From Coxiellaceae bacterium UBA6002 (lineage in GTDB: Bacteria > Pseudomonadota > Gammaproteobacteria > UBA6002), in the NCBI GenBank assembly GCA_002429595.1, contig DJAM01000078.1, forward strand, positions 12,666-76,665: a DNA stretch of 64,000 nucleotides. The letters are read 5' to 3'. This document shows, piece by piece, positions 52,640 through 61,920 of this stretch. The notes under the pieces are model-generated. The model did not search any database. It saw nothing but the letters and a program-made list of their open reading frames with translations, and was not told the DNA's origin. How positions within the stretch are numbered: the first letter of the stretch is position 1; the number at the start of each line of letters is the position of its first letter. Both the position numbers and the translations under genes were made by a program.

Positions 52640-53428
52640 CTAATCGACCAAACTGATTGAAAAAGGATGGAATTTTGTATGAGTATCATAATAATCAACA
52701 TGATCTCTTTTCTTAAGATAAGAGACTAAAGAATAAGTTAAAGGCAACATTAAAAATTCATAGGTAAGCTTAAAAAGATATTGAGTTAATATGATGCCCC
52801 AAATCATACGATGCGGGATGACATTCCAAAATGCAATATTGCAGAAAATAATACTATCAATACCAACACCAATGGCTGTGCTTGCCATGACACGTAAGGA
52901 AAAATACTTGCCTTTTGCCATGATTTTTAACTTGGCTAATATCATAGAATTTAAAAATTCACCACAGAAATAGGCAAGTATTGAGGCTATAAATATCTGT
53001 GAAGAACCTTTGAATATCAGTTCATAGGCAGCTTCCCCATGCTGAGTATTCATATCCCAAACGGGAGATGCGGGTAAATGCACCGCTATTTGTGTACAAA
53101 CCGTGATCATGGCGCTACATAAGAGGCCGCCCCAAATGATTAAGCGACTCATCTTAAATCCATAGACTTCTGTCAAAATATCATCAAAAAAATAGGTTAA
53201 AGGAAAAAATACCAAAGCAGCCGGAAAATTGACGAAAAAATTTCCCGTTAAGTGGAATTCAACAATCTTGAAAGCTGTTGAATTGGATGCAATAAGGAAA
53301 CTGACAAATAGCATGCCTAGAAAAACTACGCGCTTAGTCGCTATCGATTTTTGGTCTGCAGCATAATCCCTGGTCCCTGTTCTTTCAGTCTGTTTACTGG
53401 AAAATAATTTTATAAGTTTCATTGCCAT
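52640..53428 (-). CDS. yhhQ: YhhQ/VUT-family queuosine-precursor transporter
   Basis: A 262-residue inner-membrane protein with about six hydrophobic segments. Family motifs: FLIASNSTAFKIVEF, FFPLTYFFDDILTEVYGFKM, SQIFIASILAYFCGEFLNSM and MASTAIGVGIDSIIFCNIAF. Members take up queuine or 7-deazaguanine precursors for tRNA modification. AAGGT lies before the ATG. It starts one base after the stop of the AAC-like gene upstream, so both are on one transcript. No preQ1-type leader was seen. Confidence 0.9.
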   Translation of the reverse strand: MAMKLIKLFSSKQTERTGTRDYAADQKSIATKRVVFLGMLFVSFLIASNSTAFKIVEFHLTGNFFVNFPAALVFFPLTYFFDDILTEVYGFKMSRLIIWGGLLCSAMITVCTQIAVHLPASPVWDMNTQHGEAAYELIFKGSSQIFIASILAYFCGEFLNSMILAKLKIMAKGKYFSLRVMASTAIGVGIDSIIFCNIAFWNVIPHRMIWGIILTQYLFKLTYEFLMLPLTYSLVSYLKKRDHVDYYDTHTKFHPFSISLVD

Positions 53429-53429
53429 C

Positions 53430-53945
53430 CTATACCTTAAGCATCATAAGCTCATGAAGATTCTTTTTATCTACTGGAAAAATATCAAAACCATTTTTTC
53501 TAAAAAACTGTATCGCAATAATGTTATCTTTTTGTGGGTCAACGATCACTGCTTCAAATTGGCCCTTAACATATTCTTCAATAAATTGGGTCAGCATTAA
53601 ACTGCCGTAACCTTTACTTAGAACATTTTCATCTGCCAAAAACAAATCAATACCGGCCACTTTATCGGGAGAATATTGTGTAAATAAGGGATGCTGGTGA
53701 TCAGCAACCCCTTCTGGAAGAAAAGTGCTCAAGTGATATAGCTGGATGTACCCTATTGGACGGTCATCAAGATAAAAAATAAAATTATGGATTCCTGGGT
53801 GATTGATTCTGGGGAGATATTTCTCCCTAATCATGTCAAAAGAAAAATGCTGATCTCTCGCATACCACTTTTTTACGTGTGGCACCTGAAACCACTGATG
53901 GAGGAGCTTTAAATCTTCTTCTCCTAAGGGCTTGAATTGAAACAT
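53430..53945 (-). CDS. AAC(6')-like GNAT acetyltransferase
   Basis: A 171-residue acetyltransferase resembling the AAC(6')-I type: LKLLHQWFQVPHVKKWYARD at the N-terminus, YIQLYHLSTF, then GIDLFLADENVLSKGYGSLM (acetyl-CoA loop), VIVDPQKDNIIAIQFFRKNG and F at the end of strand. This is the aminoglycoside 6'-acetyltransferase pattern, but relatives act on other amines. GGGAGG lies 10 nt before the ATG. It leads an operon with yhhQ. Confidence 0.85.
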   Translation of the reverse strand: MFQFKPLGEEDLKLLHQWFQVPHVKKWYARDQHFSFDMIREKYLPRINHPGIHNFIFYLDDRPIGYIQLYHLSTFLPEGVADHQHPLFTQYSPDKVAGIDLFLADENVLSKGYGSLMLTQFIEEYVKGQFEAVIVDPQKDNIIAIQFFRKNGFDIFPVDKKNLHELMMLKV

Positions 53946-54128
53946 GAGTTACCATCCTCCCGCACTATGGATTATAGAGCCAAAAGGCCTAGTGTTGTCC
54001 TTTTCTTGGAAAAAAATACCCATATCAATTGCTATAATGAAATGAGCTACTAGCGATATATTTATTTTTTTTGAGCAAACTCAAAGTCTATAAATCTAGA
54101 ACAACATTTCAATCGTACGAGTATCTAA

Positions 54129-55793
54129 ATGTATAATTATGCAGAAATAGCCAGACGGTTGCCAGAAAAAGGAGACCCCTTAGAGGACCTACGGAAACAG
54201 GCCTACATTCCAGGTTTTTGTGTCGCTTACCTCGATAAAGGAGGTAATATTTCCTATAAGCCTTATGGGTTAACTAGTGGCTGTGGGCTCGTGGAAATGA
54301 CTCGTGATCCCACTACGATTCCTTTTGAAGATCTTAACTTACAAGGTCTTGATACGGTTATTTTATTTAATAAAGCACTTTACTATGCTGATCAAAGTAA
54401 GCAAGTGATAACCAAAATAGAGGCACAACAAGAGAATAAAGATAGCTTTGTGCAATTAATGACTGGATGTCATCATGCTTATAAGTTGGCAGATCAAAAT
54501 GAGCTGGAATTAATCCATACTGTTCTGGGTCGTCCACTCCCTGAAAGAATTACACCAGACACCCTCTTTGGTGGTGCATCCCTTACCAAACCTGTTCTCG
54601 CCTACCTCGTATTAAAGTTAGCTGCTTCGGGAAAATACACCCATAATGGCATGCCCTTTTCATTAGAAACTAAACTCAATGAAATTTTGCCGTTTAAAAC
54701 ATTTTTGGAGAGAAACAAGGATAAATTTAGCTGGCGAGAACAGCCCGGGGATGATAAGCGAATGGCAGAACTAACAGCAGCTATGATCCTATCTCATACG
54801 AGTGGCCTTGATTTATTTAATGGTTTTCCAGCTGAATTTCAATCAGAACCTGGTAACGAGTACATCTATTCAGGGCTAGGTATTATTTATTTGCAACAGG
54901 TGATAGAAGAGCTGACTAAAAAACCGATTGAAGCGCTTGGCAGGGAATACTTATTTGACTCTATGATGAAACACAGTAGTTTCTATCCACCCTACGAAGT
55001 AGGTTTAATGTCTGAGGGCGAACGAAACCCTAATAAAATTTATCTTGCCAGTTCGAGTATGGGACTAAGGTATGAAGTCATTGGTCCGGATAAAGCGCTT
55101 AAAACAGGCACCATTCCTTGGAACGAGCTAGGGGAAAGTCGACCACAAACAGATCCCGCCAAGCTCATGTCAAATGAAAAATTCTTATCAATTCTTTTAG
55201 ACCATACTTCACAAATAGGCCATACTGAACCAGCAATCGCAGCTTACAGTTTGCATACCACAGCAGAGGATTATATTCATTTCTTACAAGCTTGGATGCA
55301 AGACCCAGAGCTTAAAAAAGCTTTTATTCCGGTCAAATATATGACTGACGATACTTGGGCAAAACAATTTGTACCTGAAGAAGATTGTAAACAAGTAGCA
55401 TGGGGATTGGGTTGGGGCTTACAAGTAGAGAAGGATAAAAAAGTCAAAGTATATCACACCGCTGACAAAGATAACTGGCGAGCCGTGGCTGTCATGGATC
55501 CTGAGGCAGGTACCGCGATTGTCTGTCTATGTAATTCGAGAAACGGACACTTACTGATTGAACCCGTTGTATCGAAGAACGGTGAATTAGATCACGCTCT
55601 TAATTATTTCTTCAAAAAATATGGCTTCTCCAGAACAGTTGACGAATTAGCCTTCGAACCAGAAAGAATGAAAAAAATTGGAACATTCTTAACAGAAAGA
55701 AAGCAAGTGAGTATCGCGAAACCACAGGCTTTACAAACTGAAGAAAAAACGATCGATTCTGACCAAACTTGCATAAAAACCCCTGGCATTTAA
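54129..55793 (+). CDS. Beta-lactamase-fold serine hydrolase, paralogue of 12160
   Basis: A 554-residue protein. It has FGGASLTKPVLAYLVLKLAA (Ser-x-x-Lys in SLTK), ILSHTSGLDLFNGFPAEFQS, YIYSGLGIIYLQQVIEELTK, and the late-core WGLGWGLQVEKDKKVKVYHT with a HTADKDNWRAV segment. Domain order and spacing match the first part of the 722-residue protein at 12160, including the insertion between Ser-x-x-Lys and the SHTSG motif. There is no signal peptide. The C-terminal 30 residues are polar (LQTEEKTIDSDQTC). The substrate is unknown. The ribosome binding site is weak. Confidence 0.85.
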   Translation: MYNYAEIARRLPEKGDPLEDLRKQAYIPGFCVAYLDKGGNISYKPYGLTSGCGLVEMTRDPTTIPFEDLNLQGLDTVILFNKALYYADQSKQVITKIEAQQENKDSFVQLMTGCHHAYKLADQNELELIHTVLGRPLPERITPDTLFGGASLTKPVLAYLVLKLAASGKYTHNGMPFSLETKLNEILPFKTFLERNKDKFSWREQPGDDKRMAELTAAMILSHTSGLDLFNGFPAEFQSEPGNEYIYSGLGIIYLQQVIEELTKKPIEALGREYLFDSMMKHSSFYPPYEVGLMSEGERNPNKIYLASSSMGLRYEVIGPDKALKTGTIPWNELGESRPQTDPAKLMSNEKFLSILLDHTSQIGHTEPAIAAYSLHTTAEDYIHFLQAWMQDPELKKAFIPVKYMTDDTWAKQFVPEEDCKQVAWGLGWGLQVEKDKKVKVYHTADKDNWRAVAVMDPEAGTAIVCLCNSRNGHLLIEPVVSKNGELDHALNYFFKKYGFSRTVDELAFEPERMKKIGTFLTERKQVSIAKPQALQTEEKTIDSDQTCIKTPGI

Positions 55794-56101
55794 CTTTCAC
55801 CGTTATGCCCCTTAGTAAAAAATCTGTGGAGCAATGAATTACTCACCCTATCGGTAATTTCCTATTACCTACTAAATCTTGTGACCTTATGCATTTTTTA
55901 ATTCGACAGTTTAGACGCTGTAAAGCGATTAAAGGCTAAACATTGTCATGACTGCTGCATTGCTTAATGTAAGCAGTTTTAGTTAAATGGGGAAAAAGAG
56001 ATTTAAGTGACGATGGTTAGAAGCTCAGAGTTAAACATATGGATAGCATCACTCTTCTTTTGCTCCAAAAAATAACTTCATAACAAAATAGTGAATTTCG
56101 A
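55794..56101. other. Intergenic stretch without visible features
   Basis: No gene, clear hairpin or repeat between the hydrolase genes. Confidence 0.4.
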
Positions 56102-57298
56102 ATGCAGAGAAAATACAATTCATATTACCTCAAGGTAAAGAGATTGAGTGATACAAAGCTTTTATTAAATTTTACCAAAAAATTCAATTTCTTTGTTTTC
56201 TTGTTATTCCTAATATTATACCCACTATCGGCAAAAACTTCCGCTCTGCTCTATCCAGGCGAAAAACTGCTTACCATCAATGGCACTCAAACACTAACAA
56301 AATTCATTAAAGGTGATTCAAACAAACCTCTTATTATTTTTGTCCCAGGCAATTCACACTTGGCTAGAATTGGATATGGTTATCCATCTGGTTATCCAAA
56401 AGATTTCCTAAGTTATTGGCTACATCAAAAAGGATATTCATTCTTGGGAATATCCTATCCTATAGATAATCCCGTGTACGCGAAAGTTTACCCAGCATTT
56501 TCTATAAAAAACTGGGGAAACCAAGTTGCTGAAGCTGCAAAGCAAATTATCAATGAAAATAAATTGAGCCATCATATTATCGTTGTTGGCTGGAGCATGG
56601 GAGGGTCAATTGAAAAAACGGTGAATGTAGCAGCTAAACAAAAAGGGTTAATAGTTGATCTATTTATTGGTTTATCAGCCGTGCCACCCCTACCTTACAT
56701 TATGCAGCCAGGACCTTTTAAGGTAGATAAAATGCTCCCGAATGGTTTAGCTGATAGAAGACAACTTTACCCTTGGTTTATTCACGTAATTGAAGATCAA
56801 AATAAACTTAATCATCATGTCATAATCCCGACTAATATTTATTTAACACAGTTTTTAGGTAATATTCCCATTGCGATAGGAGCAGAAGGGTATCACTATC
56901 AAAATGGAAAATTTGTATATGACATTGCAAAGACACTTGAAGATGGCGGAGTTTTTAAATTTAAAGATACGCCATGGATTGCATTAATACGTGACGATTC
57001 GTCTCTACTGATGAATATCTCTTTTATTGATCCGTCTTTCTGGAATTTTCTACGGATGGAGATGATTTATCAGGTTTATCTTGTGCAGGTTGATTTATCT
57101 AAACTGTCGTCTCTTCGTTGGAACCAATTGAAAAAAATTATCGATAAGCTTCCTAATGAACTAATTAGCACAGTTCATGGGAATCATTTTTTCTTCGTTG
57201 GTGAAAAAGGCGCAATGGATACGGCGGATAAAATCGATATGTTTCATTTAAAGACTAAGCTTATAAAAGACTCAATTACTGAGGTAATTAAAGGATAG
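56102..57298 (+). CDS. Exported alpha/beta hydrolase
   Basis: A 398-residue protein. A basic N-terminus followed by NFFVFLLFLILYPLSAKTSA is a signal peptide or anchor. The hydrolase core has FVPGNSHLARIGYGYPSGYP (oxyanion loop region), IIVVGWSMGGSIEKTVNVAA (nucleophile Ser in GWSMGGS), and a late His in TVHGNHFFFVG. The acid is probably in the IRDDSSLL stretch. It is likely periplasmic or secreted. I cannot name a substrate. The following P-loop gene is 244 nt downstream, so it is separate. Confidence 0.82.
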   Translation: MQRKYNSYYLKVKRLSDTKLLLNFTKKFNFFVFLLFLILYPLSAKTSALLYPGEKLLTINGTQTLTKFIKGDSNKPLIIFVPGNSHLARIGYGYPSGYPKDFLSYWLHQKGYSFLGISYPIDNPVYAKVYPAFSIKNWGNQVAEAAKQIINENKLSHHIIVVGWSMGGSIEKTVNVAAKQKGLIVDLFIGLSAVPPLPYIMQPGPFKVDKMLPNGLADRRQLYPWFIHVIEDQNKLNHHVIIPTNIYLTQFLGNIPIAIGAEGYHYQNGKFVYDIAKTLEDGGVFKFKDTPWIALIRDDSSLLMNISFIDPSFWNFLRMEMIYQVYLVQVDLSKLSSLRWNQLKKIIDKLPNELISTVHGNHFFFVGEKGAMDTADKIDMFHLKTKLIKDSITEVIKG

Positions 57299-57542
57299 AA
57301 TAATTGAATACGCCTAAAAATGAATCTTGGAGTCAAACGCATCTGATGGTTAAAAAATTATGTCAGGGGTGTTTGGACTAAAAAAAATGAATTAATTTGT
57401 ATCAATTAGTAATAAATTGAAAGAGAATATCATAAAAAATATAATTAATATGGCATAAACTTCTAATATTTTAATAAGAACAGATTGGCGTTTGCATTTT
57501 CGGATCTTCTTATTGACTACACTACGCTATTGAAGAGAAATT

Positions 57543-58133
57543 ATGAAGCCTAAGGTGATTGGCATTAGTGGCATATCATGTGCTTGGAAAACAACTCTTG
57601 TTAGGGTTCTTGCAGTAGATTTACAAGCAACTATTTTCGGTTGGGATGAATTTGATGATATTTCAAGTGGGCCAGATGATTATGTTGATTGGTACAAACG
57701 CGGCCAAAATTACAAAGAGTGGGGTTACATAGCATTAGCAGATGTGCTTAAGTCTCTTAAATCCGGACAATCTATTTTACATCCAGCGCTAGGCTATTTG
57801 TTAAATCCTACTCAATATATTATCTTTGATGCCCCGCTTGGTCGTCAACACGCACAAACAGGGCAATTTATTGATGTGTGTATTCATGTTGAAATACCAC
57901 TAGATGTCTCACTTTGTCGTAGGTTAATTCGAGATTTCAAAGACAGTGACAAAACAAAAAAAGAGCTGTTAACTGAACTGGAATATTATTTATCGCATTC
58001 TAGACCATTATTTTTTGATGATGAGCTAAAAACAGGTGCAGATATAATTGTTGATGGAATGCAGACAACCGAAAATCAGGTAGAAAAGATCAAAAAATAT
58101 TTGAATAGAGAGGCATCTTTATTTAACAATTAA
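57543..58133 (+). CDS. Uridine-kinase-like P-loop protein with altered Walker A
   Basis: A 196-residue protein of nucleoside-kinase fold: IGISGISCAWKTTLVRVLAV, then FGWDEFDDISSGPDDYVDWY, LNPTQYIIFDAPLGRQHAQT (Walker B-like) and VEIPLDVSLCRRLIRD (lid). Walker A should read GxxxxGK[ST]; here the last Gly is Trp and another is Cys. Both differ from GGT and GGG by a G-to-T change in the first codon position. The rest is intact, so it is either recently inactivated or has an unusual loop. AGAGA lies before the ATG. It is 14 nt upstream of the S41 peptidase gene. Confidence 0.78.
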   Translation: MKPKVIGISGISCAWKTTLVRVLAVDLQATIFGWDEFDDISSGPDDYVDWYKRGQNYKEWGYIALADVLKSLKSGQSILHPALGYLLNPTQYIIFDAPLGRQHAQTGQFIDVCIHVEIPLDVSLCRRLIRDFKDSDKTKKELLTELEYYLSHSRPLFFDDELKTGADIIVDGMQTTENQVEKIKKYLNREASLFNN

Positions 58134-58147
58134 TTTAGGTATTACTT

Positions 58148-59656
58148 ATGTTCATAAACATTCTTTACACATTAGCATTTTCTTGCTTATTTATTGCTAT
58201 TTTAGTTTTCTCTAATATTAATGCATCAGTTAAATCAACAAAAATTCTTTCACCCATAGCCATCACTCAAACAGGAAAAGTAGCAATTGATAATAAAGAA
58301 GACCTCACATTGGATAAAGAACTCAACTTAAAATTGAATGAGTTTACAGGTTACGTTAACCCAAGAAACAGCACTTACCAAATTCTATTAGGTCCCATTT
58401 TTGGTAAAGATAAATTAGAAGAAATTTGCCAACATCCAGATTTCCTTCTTTCTGAACACATCACGCAGACATTACCTATAGCTAAGCAAAAATATCTGAA
58501 AAAACCATTCCAAGCTTGCCTTATAGAGCTTGATTCAAAAAGAACAGCAATGGTGATTAAGCTCCCGAGACAATTCACCGATCAACAAGGACGAGAAGTT
58601 AAATTTGTGGGTATAGTATCCGACACCTCACAGGTAGATAAAATCTTAAGTAATATTTCATTTTCTATAAGTGCAAAAGACTTTTATTTGAATCTTCTAC
58701 AAATAGGCAATACGTTTTCTCCTTTTACGCAACAAATTAACTGGCAGGAAATTAAACATAAGGGATTAACCGATATAGGGAATAATAAAGAAATTTGTAG
58801 AGGTCTCTATGCTGCGGGCCAATATTATCTGCCAAAATTAAATGAGCTTGATAACCATTCTTTCATCACTTTGAATGGTCTTGGAACAGAAGAATGCCCA
58901 AAACCAACCATTCCTTTGGATAAGGGTATGCAAAAATGGCAAGCAGTACCTACTGAAACTAGAAAACGACTGATTAATTATACCCAAAATTTTCATGGTA
59001 AAACTTATGGTAAAATTACTTATATTTATATTCCAGCCATTGAGGCATATTCACAAGAAAAAATAGATGAAGCAGTTAAAAAAGGCAGAGAAGAATTAAA
59101 CAAAGCCAATATCAAAAACTCTTCCGGAATTATTGTTGATCTTCGATTAAATACCGGTGGTGATGTTAAATCAATGCTCTTGACATTAGGTGGTATATTA
59201 CCTGAAGGGAAGGTATTTGGGTTAGATCCAAAAACATTTGTTGTTCTGTCAGAGAAAGGTAATCGTTTATCTATTGGAAATGAAACTTATGGAAACTACT
59301 CAGGAGAAAAGCCAACTTTGGCTAGAAACAAGCCTGTGGCAATTTTAACAAATTGGATAACAGCAAGTTCGGCGGAAATTACTGCACTTAGCTTAAGAAG
59401 AAATACAAAGCAATCAAAAATATTTGGTTCAGATACCTCTGGATCACTATCTACTAATCAAACATTTTTTCTATGGGATAATAATACTTTAAATCTTATG
59501 TTCGAAAGGATATATGATAGCCATGGTAATACTGCACCCTTAAATTTACCAGTGGATAACAAAATGCCAGACGACTTAGACCATAGCTTTACTGATGATG
59601 ATCAAACAATAAATGCCGCAATAAGTTGGATTCAATCTTCATTAGGAAAGAAATAA
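58148..59656 (+). CDS. Secreted S41-family peptidase
   Basis: A 502-residue protein with an N-terminal signal segment (LYTLAFSCLFIAILVFSNIN). The C-terminal half has the S41 core: GKITYIYIPAIEAYSQEKID, SGIIVDLRLNTGGDVKSMLL, then WITASSAEITALSLRRNTKQ with the catalytic Ser expected in TASSAE, and FGSDTSGSLSTNQTF. No PDZ domain is obvious in the N-terminal half, which is unlike the CtpA type. TAGGT lies before the ATG. It follows the P-loop gene by 14 nt. It acts in the periplasm or outside the cell. Confidence 0.87.
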   Translation: MFINILYTLAFSCLFIAILVFSNINASVKSTKILSPIAITQTGKVAIDNKEDLTLDKELNLKLNEFTGYVNPRNSTYQILLGPIFGKDKLEEICQHPDFLLSEHITQTLPIAKQKYLKKPFQACLIELDSKRTAMVIKLPRQFTDQQGREVKFVGIVSDTSQVDKILSNISFSISAKDFYLNLLQIGNTFSPFTQQINWQEIKHKGLTDIGNNKEICRGLYAAGQYYLPKLNELDNHSFITLNGLGTEECPKPTIPLDKGMQKWQAVPTETRKRLINYTQNFHGKTYGKITYIYIPAIEAYSQEKIDEAVKKGREELNKANIKNSSGIIVDLRLNTGGDVKSMLLTLGGILPEGKVFGLDPKTFVVLSEKGNRLSIGNETYGNYSGEKPTLARNKPVAILTNWITASSAEITALSLRRNTKQSKIFGSDTSGSLSTNQTFFLWDNNTLNLMFERIYDSHGNTAPLNLPVDNKMPDDLDHSFTDDDQTINAAISWIQSSLGKK

Positions 59657-60406
59657 GGGCTTTTAACATGCTAAATAACCTTATTAAAAAGAATTAGTAA
59701 AATATTACGATCTCCTGCATTCATCCAAATGGATTACATCCTTAAGAAGACCTTGATTTTGTATTTCATCTAGGAAATATTTAACAAAAAAATATTTAGT
59801 ATGTTTTGGTTTCTTGGCATTTATTTATTCATTATTCTATCCTTTGATTACCTCAGTAATTTTTTATTTAGTCCTCTGATAGTGATTACAAAGACTTCGG
59901 TTGAGGTGCTGAGATAGGCTCAATAGGAGCTGCAAGCTTTTGTATGCTAGAAGCAATGATCTTTGATCTTCTGCCAGTGGCATAGCACGATTGGCAACGC
60001 TAGAAAATAAACTAGCAATCTCTTTTTGGCTATCCGAACTATATGGTAAGTAAAATATAGCTTTTCCTAAGTATATCATAAATAATAGTTAAATTTCCTA
60101 CTATATAATTGTGATAGAACCTTAAGTTACCCGTATTCTTCAGATAAGGAAGGTATTTGTTCAAATTGAAAAGAGACGATTAAATATTAATTTTCAATTT
60201 GCTTCGCGACGTCCAATTTTTAAGCCAAATCAATCTCAGAAAAAAAGTATGGATGTCTTGGTGGTTATCTGTTGATTAAATAATATTCTGAAATTTATAC
60301 CCGATAAAGCTTAATGAACGCTTAAAAAACAAGGGAGTTGCCAAAAAAATTGAAATTTAGTTAAATTTATTTGATAATCTAAAAAATTTAACAATTTAAG
60401 AAAACC
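59657..60406. other. Long intergenic region with a doubtful coding remnant
   Basis: About 750 bases without an intact gene. On the minus strand around 59864-60079 a frame reads SDSQKEIASLFSSVANRAMP; a neighbouring frame gives RSKIIASSIQKLAAPIEPIS and APQPKSL before a stop. Together they look like the 3' end of a lost gene, but no family is recognisable. Nothing else was seen. Confidence 0.3.
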
Positions 60407-61615
60407 ATGTATGATTCAAAACTAACAGAATATGTCCAGTTAAGACGCTCAGGCTTACCAGAAGGTCCCATAACCTTTTATGCTGCAGGTTTTAACACTA
60501 GCTGGTCACCGCAAGTAGAAGGGCAAGTTGTCACTCATCTTCAAAAAGAATGGGATAGATGTCAAGCAGAGCAGGAGACGGCTGAGAAAAAAAGAGCAAA
60601 TGAAAAAAGCCAAATAGCGAAATATAGTTATGTTGACTATCAAAATGACCAGGCAGAAAAAGCGGCAAAACGCAAAAAAACACTAGATGATTTTGTCAAC
60701 AAGTTGCTGTGGAATATCGAAAACGGAAATCTTAAAAGGATTGAGGAATATCTGGAAAGTGATTCTCATCCCTACTATGACGAAATCATTGTCGATTCCA
60801 ATAATCTTCGGACTTATAGCTTTAATGAATTTCTAATTATCCAGGTATTGCGAGCGATAGAAAATAAAAATTTAAAACTGGCTGAGACTATCATTAAGAG
60901 CTGTCACATATTGCATAAATTTGATTTAAATGTTTTCCTTCAGGCTATCCAATGTAAAGATGGTGATCTTATTGATTGTTTGGTCAAAAGCCATAAATAT
61001 GATGATAAAATCTTTATAGATTTAGCTAAACATGGGCATTTAGATGTGGCGAGGTTGGTATTCGCTCACAAGTTAAAAGATTCATTTTTACATGATTATC
61101 ACTGGCCTGATTATGAACGTGAGGCTCGACGTGAGCGCTTCAAATATGAGGCCTTGAACAGTTTTTGTAACTTAGCTAATGAGGCAGCCAAAAAAAATGT
61201 ACCCAACGCTATCGGTGTGTTGTTTGCAGAAACTCATTACACTCGAAATGATGAAGGTTTTGTTGAGGAAATTAAGCGTCTTTGCCGCCAATATGCTTCT
61301 GCTGGGCGCGTCGATATATTAAGAGCCTTAGTTGAGGGTTACCAGCATATGCGAAAAAGAGAAGGTTCGGAATATTTAAATTGGTATGGTCGATTTTTTG
61401 GCAATAGCATGACAAGCAAGTTATCTGCCTGTAACTATTTGCGTAATAATACTACGGATTCAGGTGAATACAACATCAATGAAAACTCTGAAGAGTATAA
61501 AAAAAATAAATCGGCACTTAACGAAGGACTACTTGGATATATTTACCGTTATTTAAAAATCGCTGTTGAAAATAAAAGTAAACTTGAAAATGCAACATAC
61601 CTTGAGCTTGCATGA
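60407..61615 (+). CDS. Ankyrin-like helical-repeat protein, possible effector
   Basis: A 402-residue protein. After a charged coiled segment (about 50-95, EKKRANEKSQIAKYSYVDYQ) there are about five helix-pair units of ankyrin-like pattern: LLWNIENGNLKRIEEYLESD, QVLRAIENKNLKLAETIIKS, LQAIQCKDGDLIDCLVKSH, LAKHGHLDVARLVFAHKLKD and QYASAGRVDILRALVEGYQH. The C-terminus (VENKSKLENATYLELA) is mildly acidic. There is no signal peptide. Such repeat proteins are common Legionella and Coxiella effectors, but secretion is only inferred. It stands alone between two gaps. Confidence 0.7.
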   Translation: MYDSKLTEYVQLRRSGLPEGPITFYAAGFNTSWSPQVEGQVVTHLQKEWDRCQAEQETAEKKRANEKSQIAKYSYVDYQNDQAEKAAKRKKTLDDFVNKLLWNIENGNLKRIEEYLESDSHPYYDEIIVDSNNLRTYSFNEFLIIQVLRAIENKNLKLAETIIKSCHILHKFDLNVFLQAIQCKDGDLIDCLVKSHKYDDKIFIDLAKHGHLDVARLVFAHKLKDSFLHDYHWPDYEREARRERFKYEALNSFCNLANEAAKKNVPNAIGVLFAETHYTRNDEGFVEEIKRLCRQYASAGRVDILRALVEGYQHMRKREGSEYLNWYGRFFGNSMTSKLSACNYLRNNTTDSGEYNINENSEEYKKNKSALNEGLLGYIYRYLKIAVENKSKLENATYLELA

Positions 61616-61920
61616 CATTCGTTACGCTAAAAAGTACATTTGAAATTTTACATTTTTAAGCTAATTGATAAAATCAACATACATAATCTTAAATTTATAT
61701 CACATAGATATTATCTTTCGATGGCTAGAAAAACCGGATATGCGAGAATTCTGGGATAATAGCCAAGATCATAGAGACGATATTCTTAATTAATTTTAAA
61801 TGCCCTATTTGAGACCTTGATTAAATTTGTGTTATTCTCGCCTCTATATCTTTATTTTATTTTAGCGCTTAGCTTAATAATTCGGCTTAAGAATCAGTCT
61901 ATTCGCTAAATGCCCACAAA
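61616..61920. other. Intergenic stretch without visible features
   Basis: AT-rich gap between convergent genes. No clear terminator hairpin was seen. Confidence 0.4.

Noticed and set aside
52519..52701. A 60-codon frame at the 3' end of yhhQ.
   Set aside because: It overlaps the transporter gene out of frame and has no start signal.
9290..55793. A chromosomal integron (many small resistance-like genes in a row).
   Set aside because: Gene orientations are mixed, no integrase gene is present, and no repeated attC-like palindromes were seen between genes.
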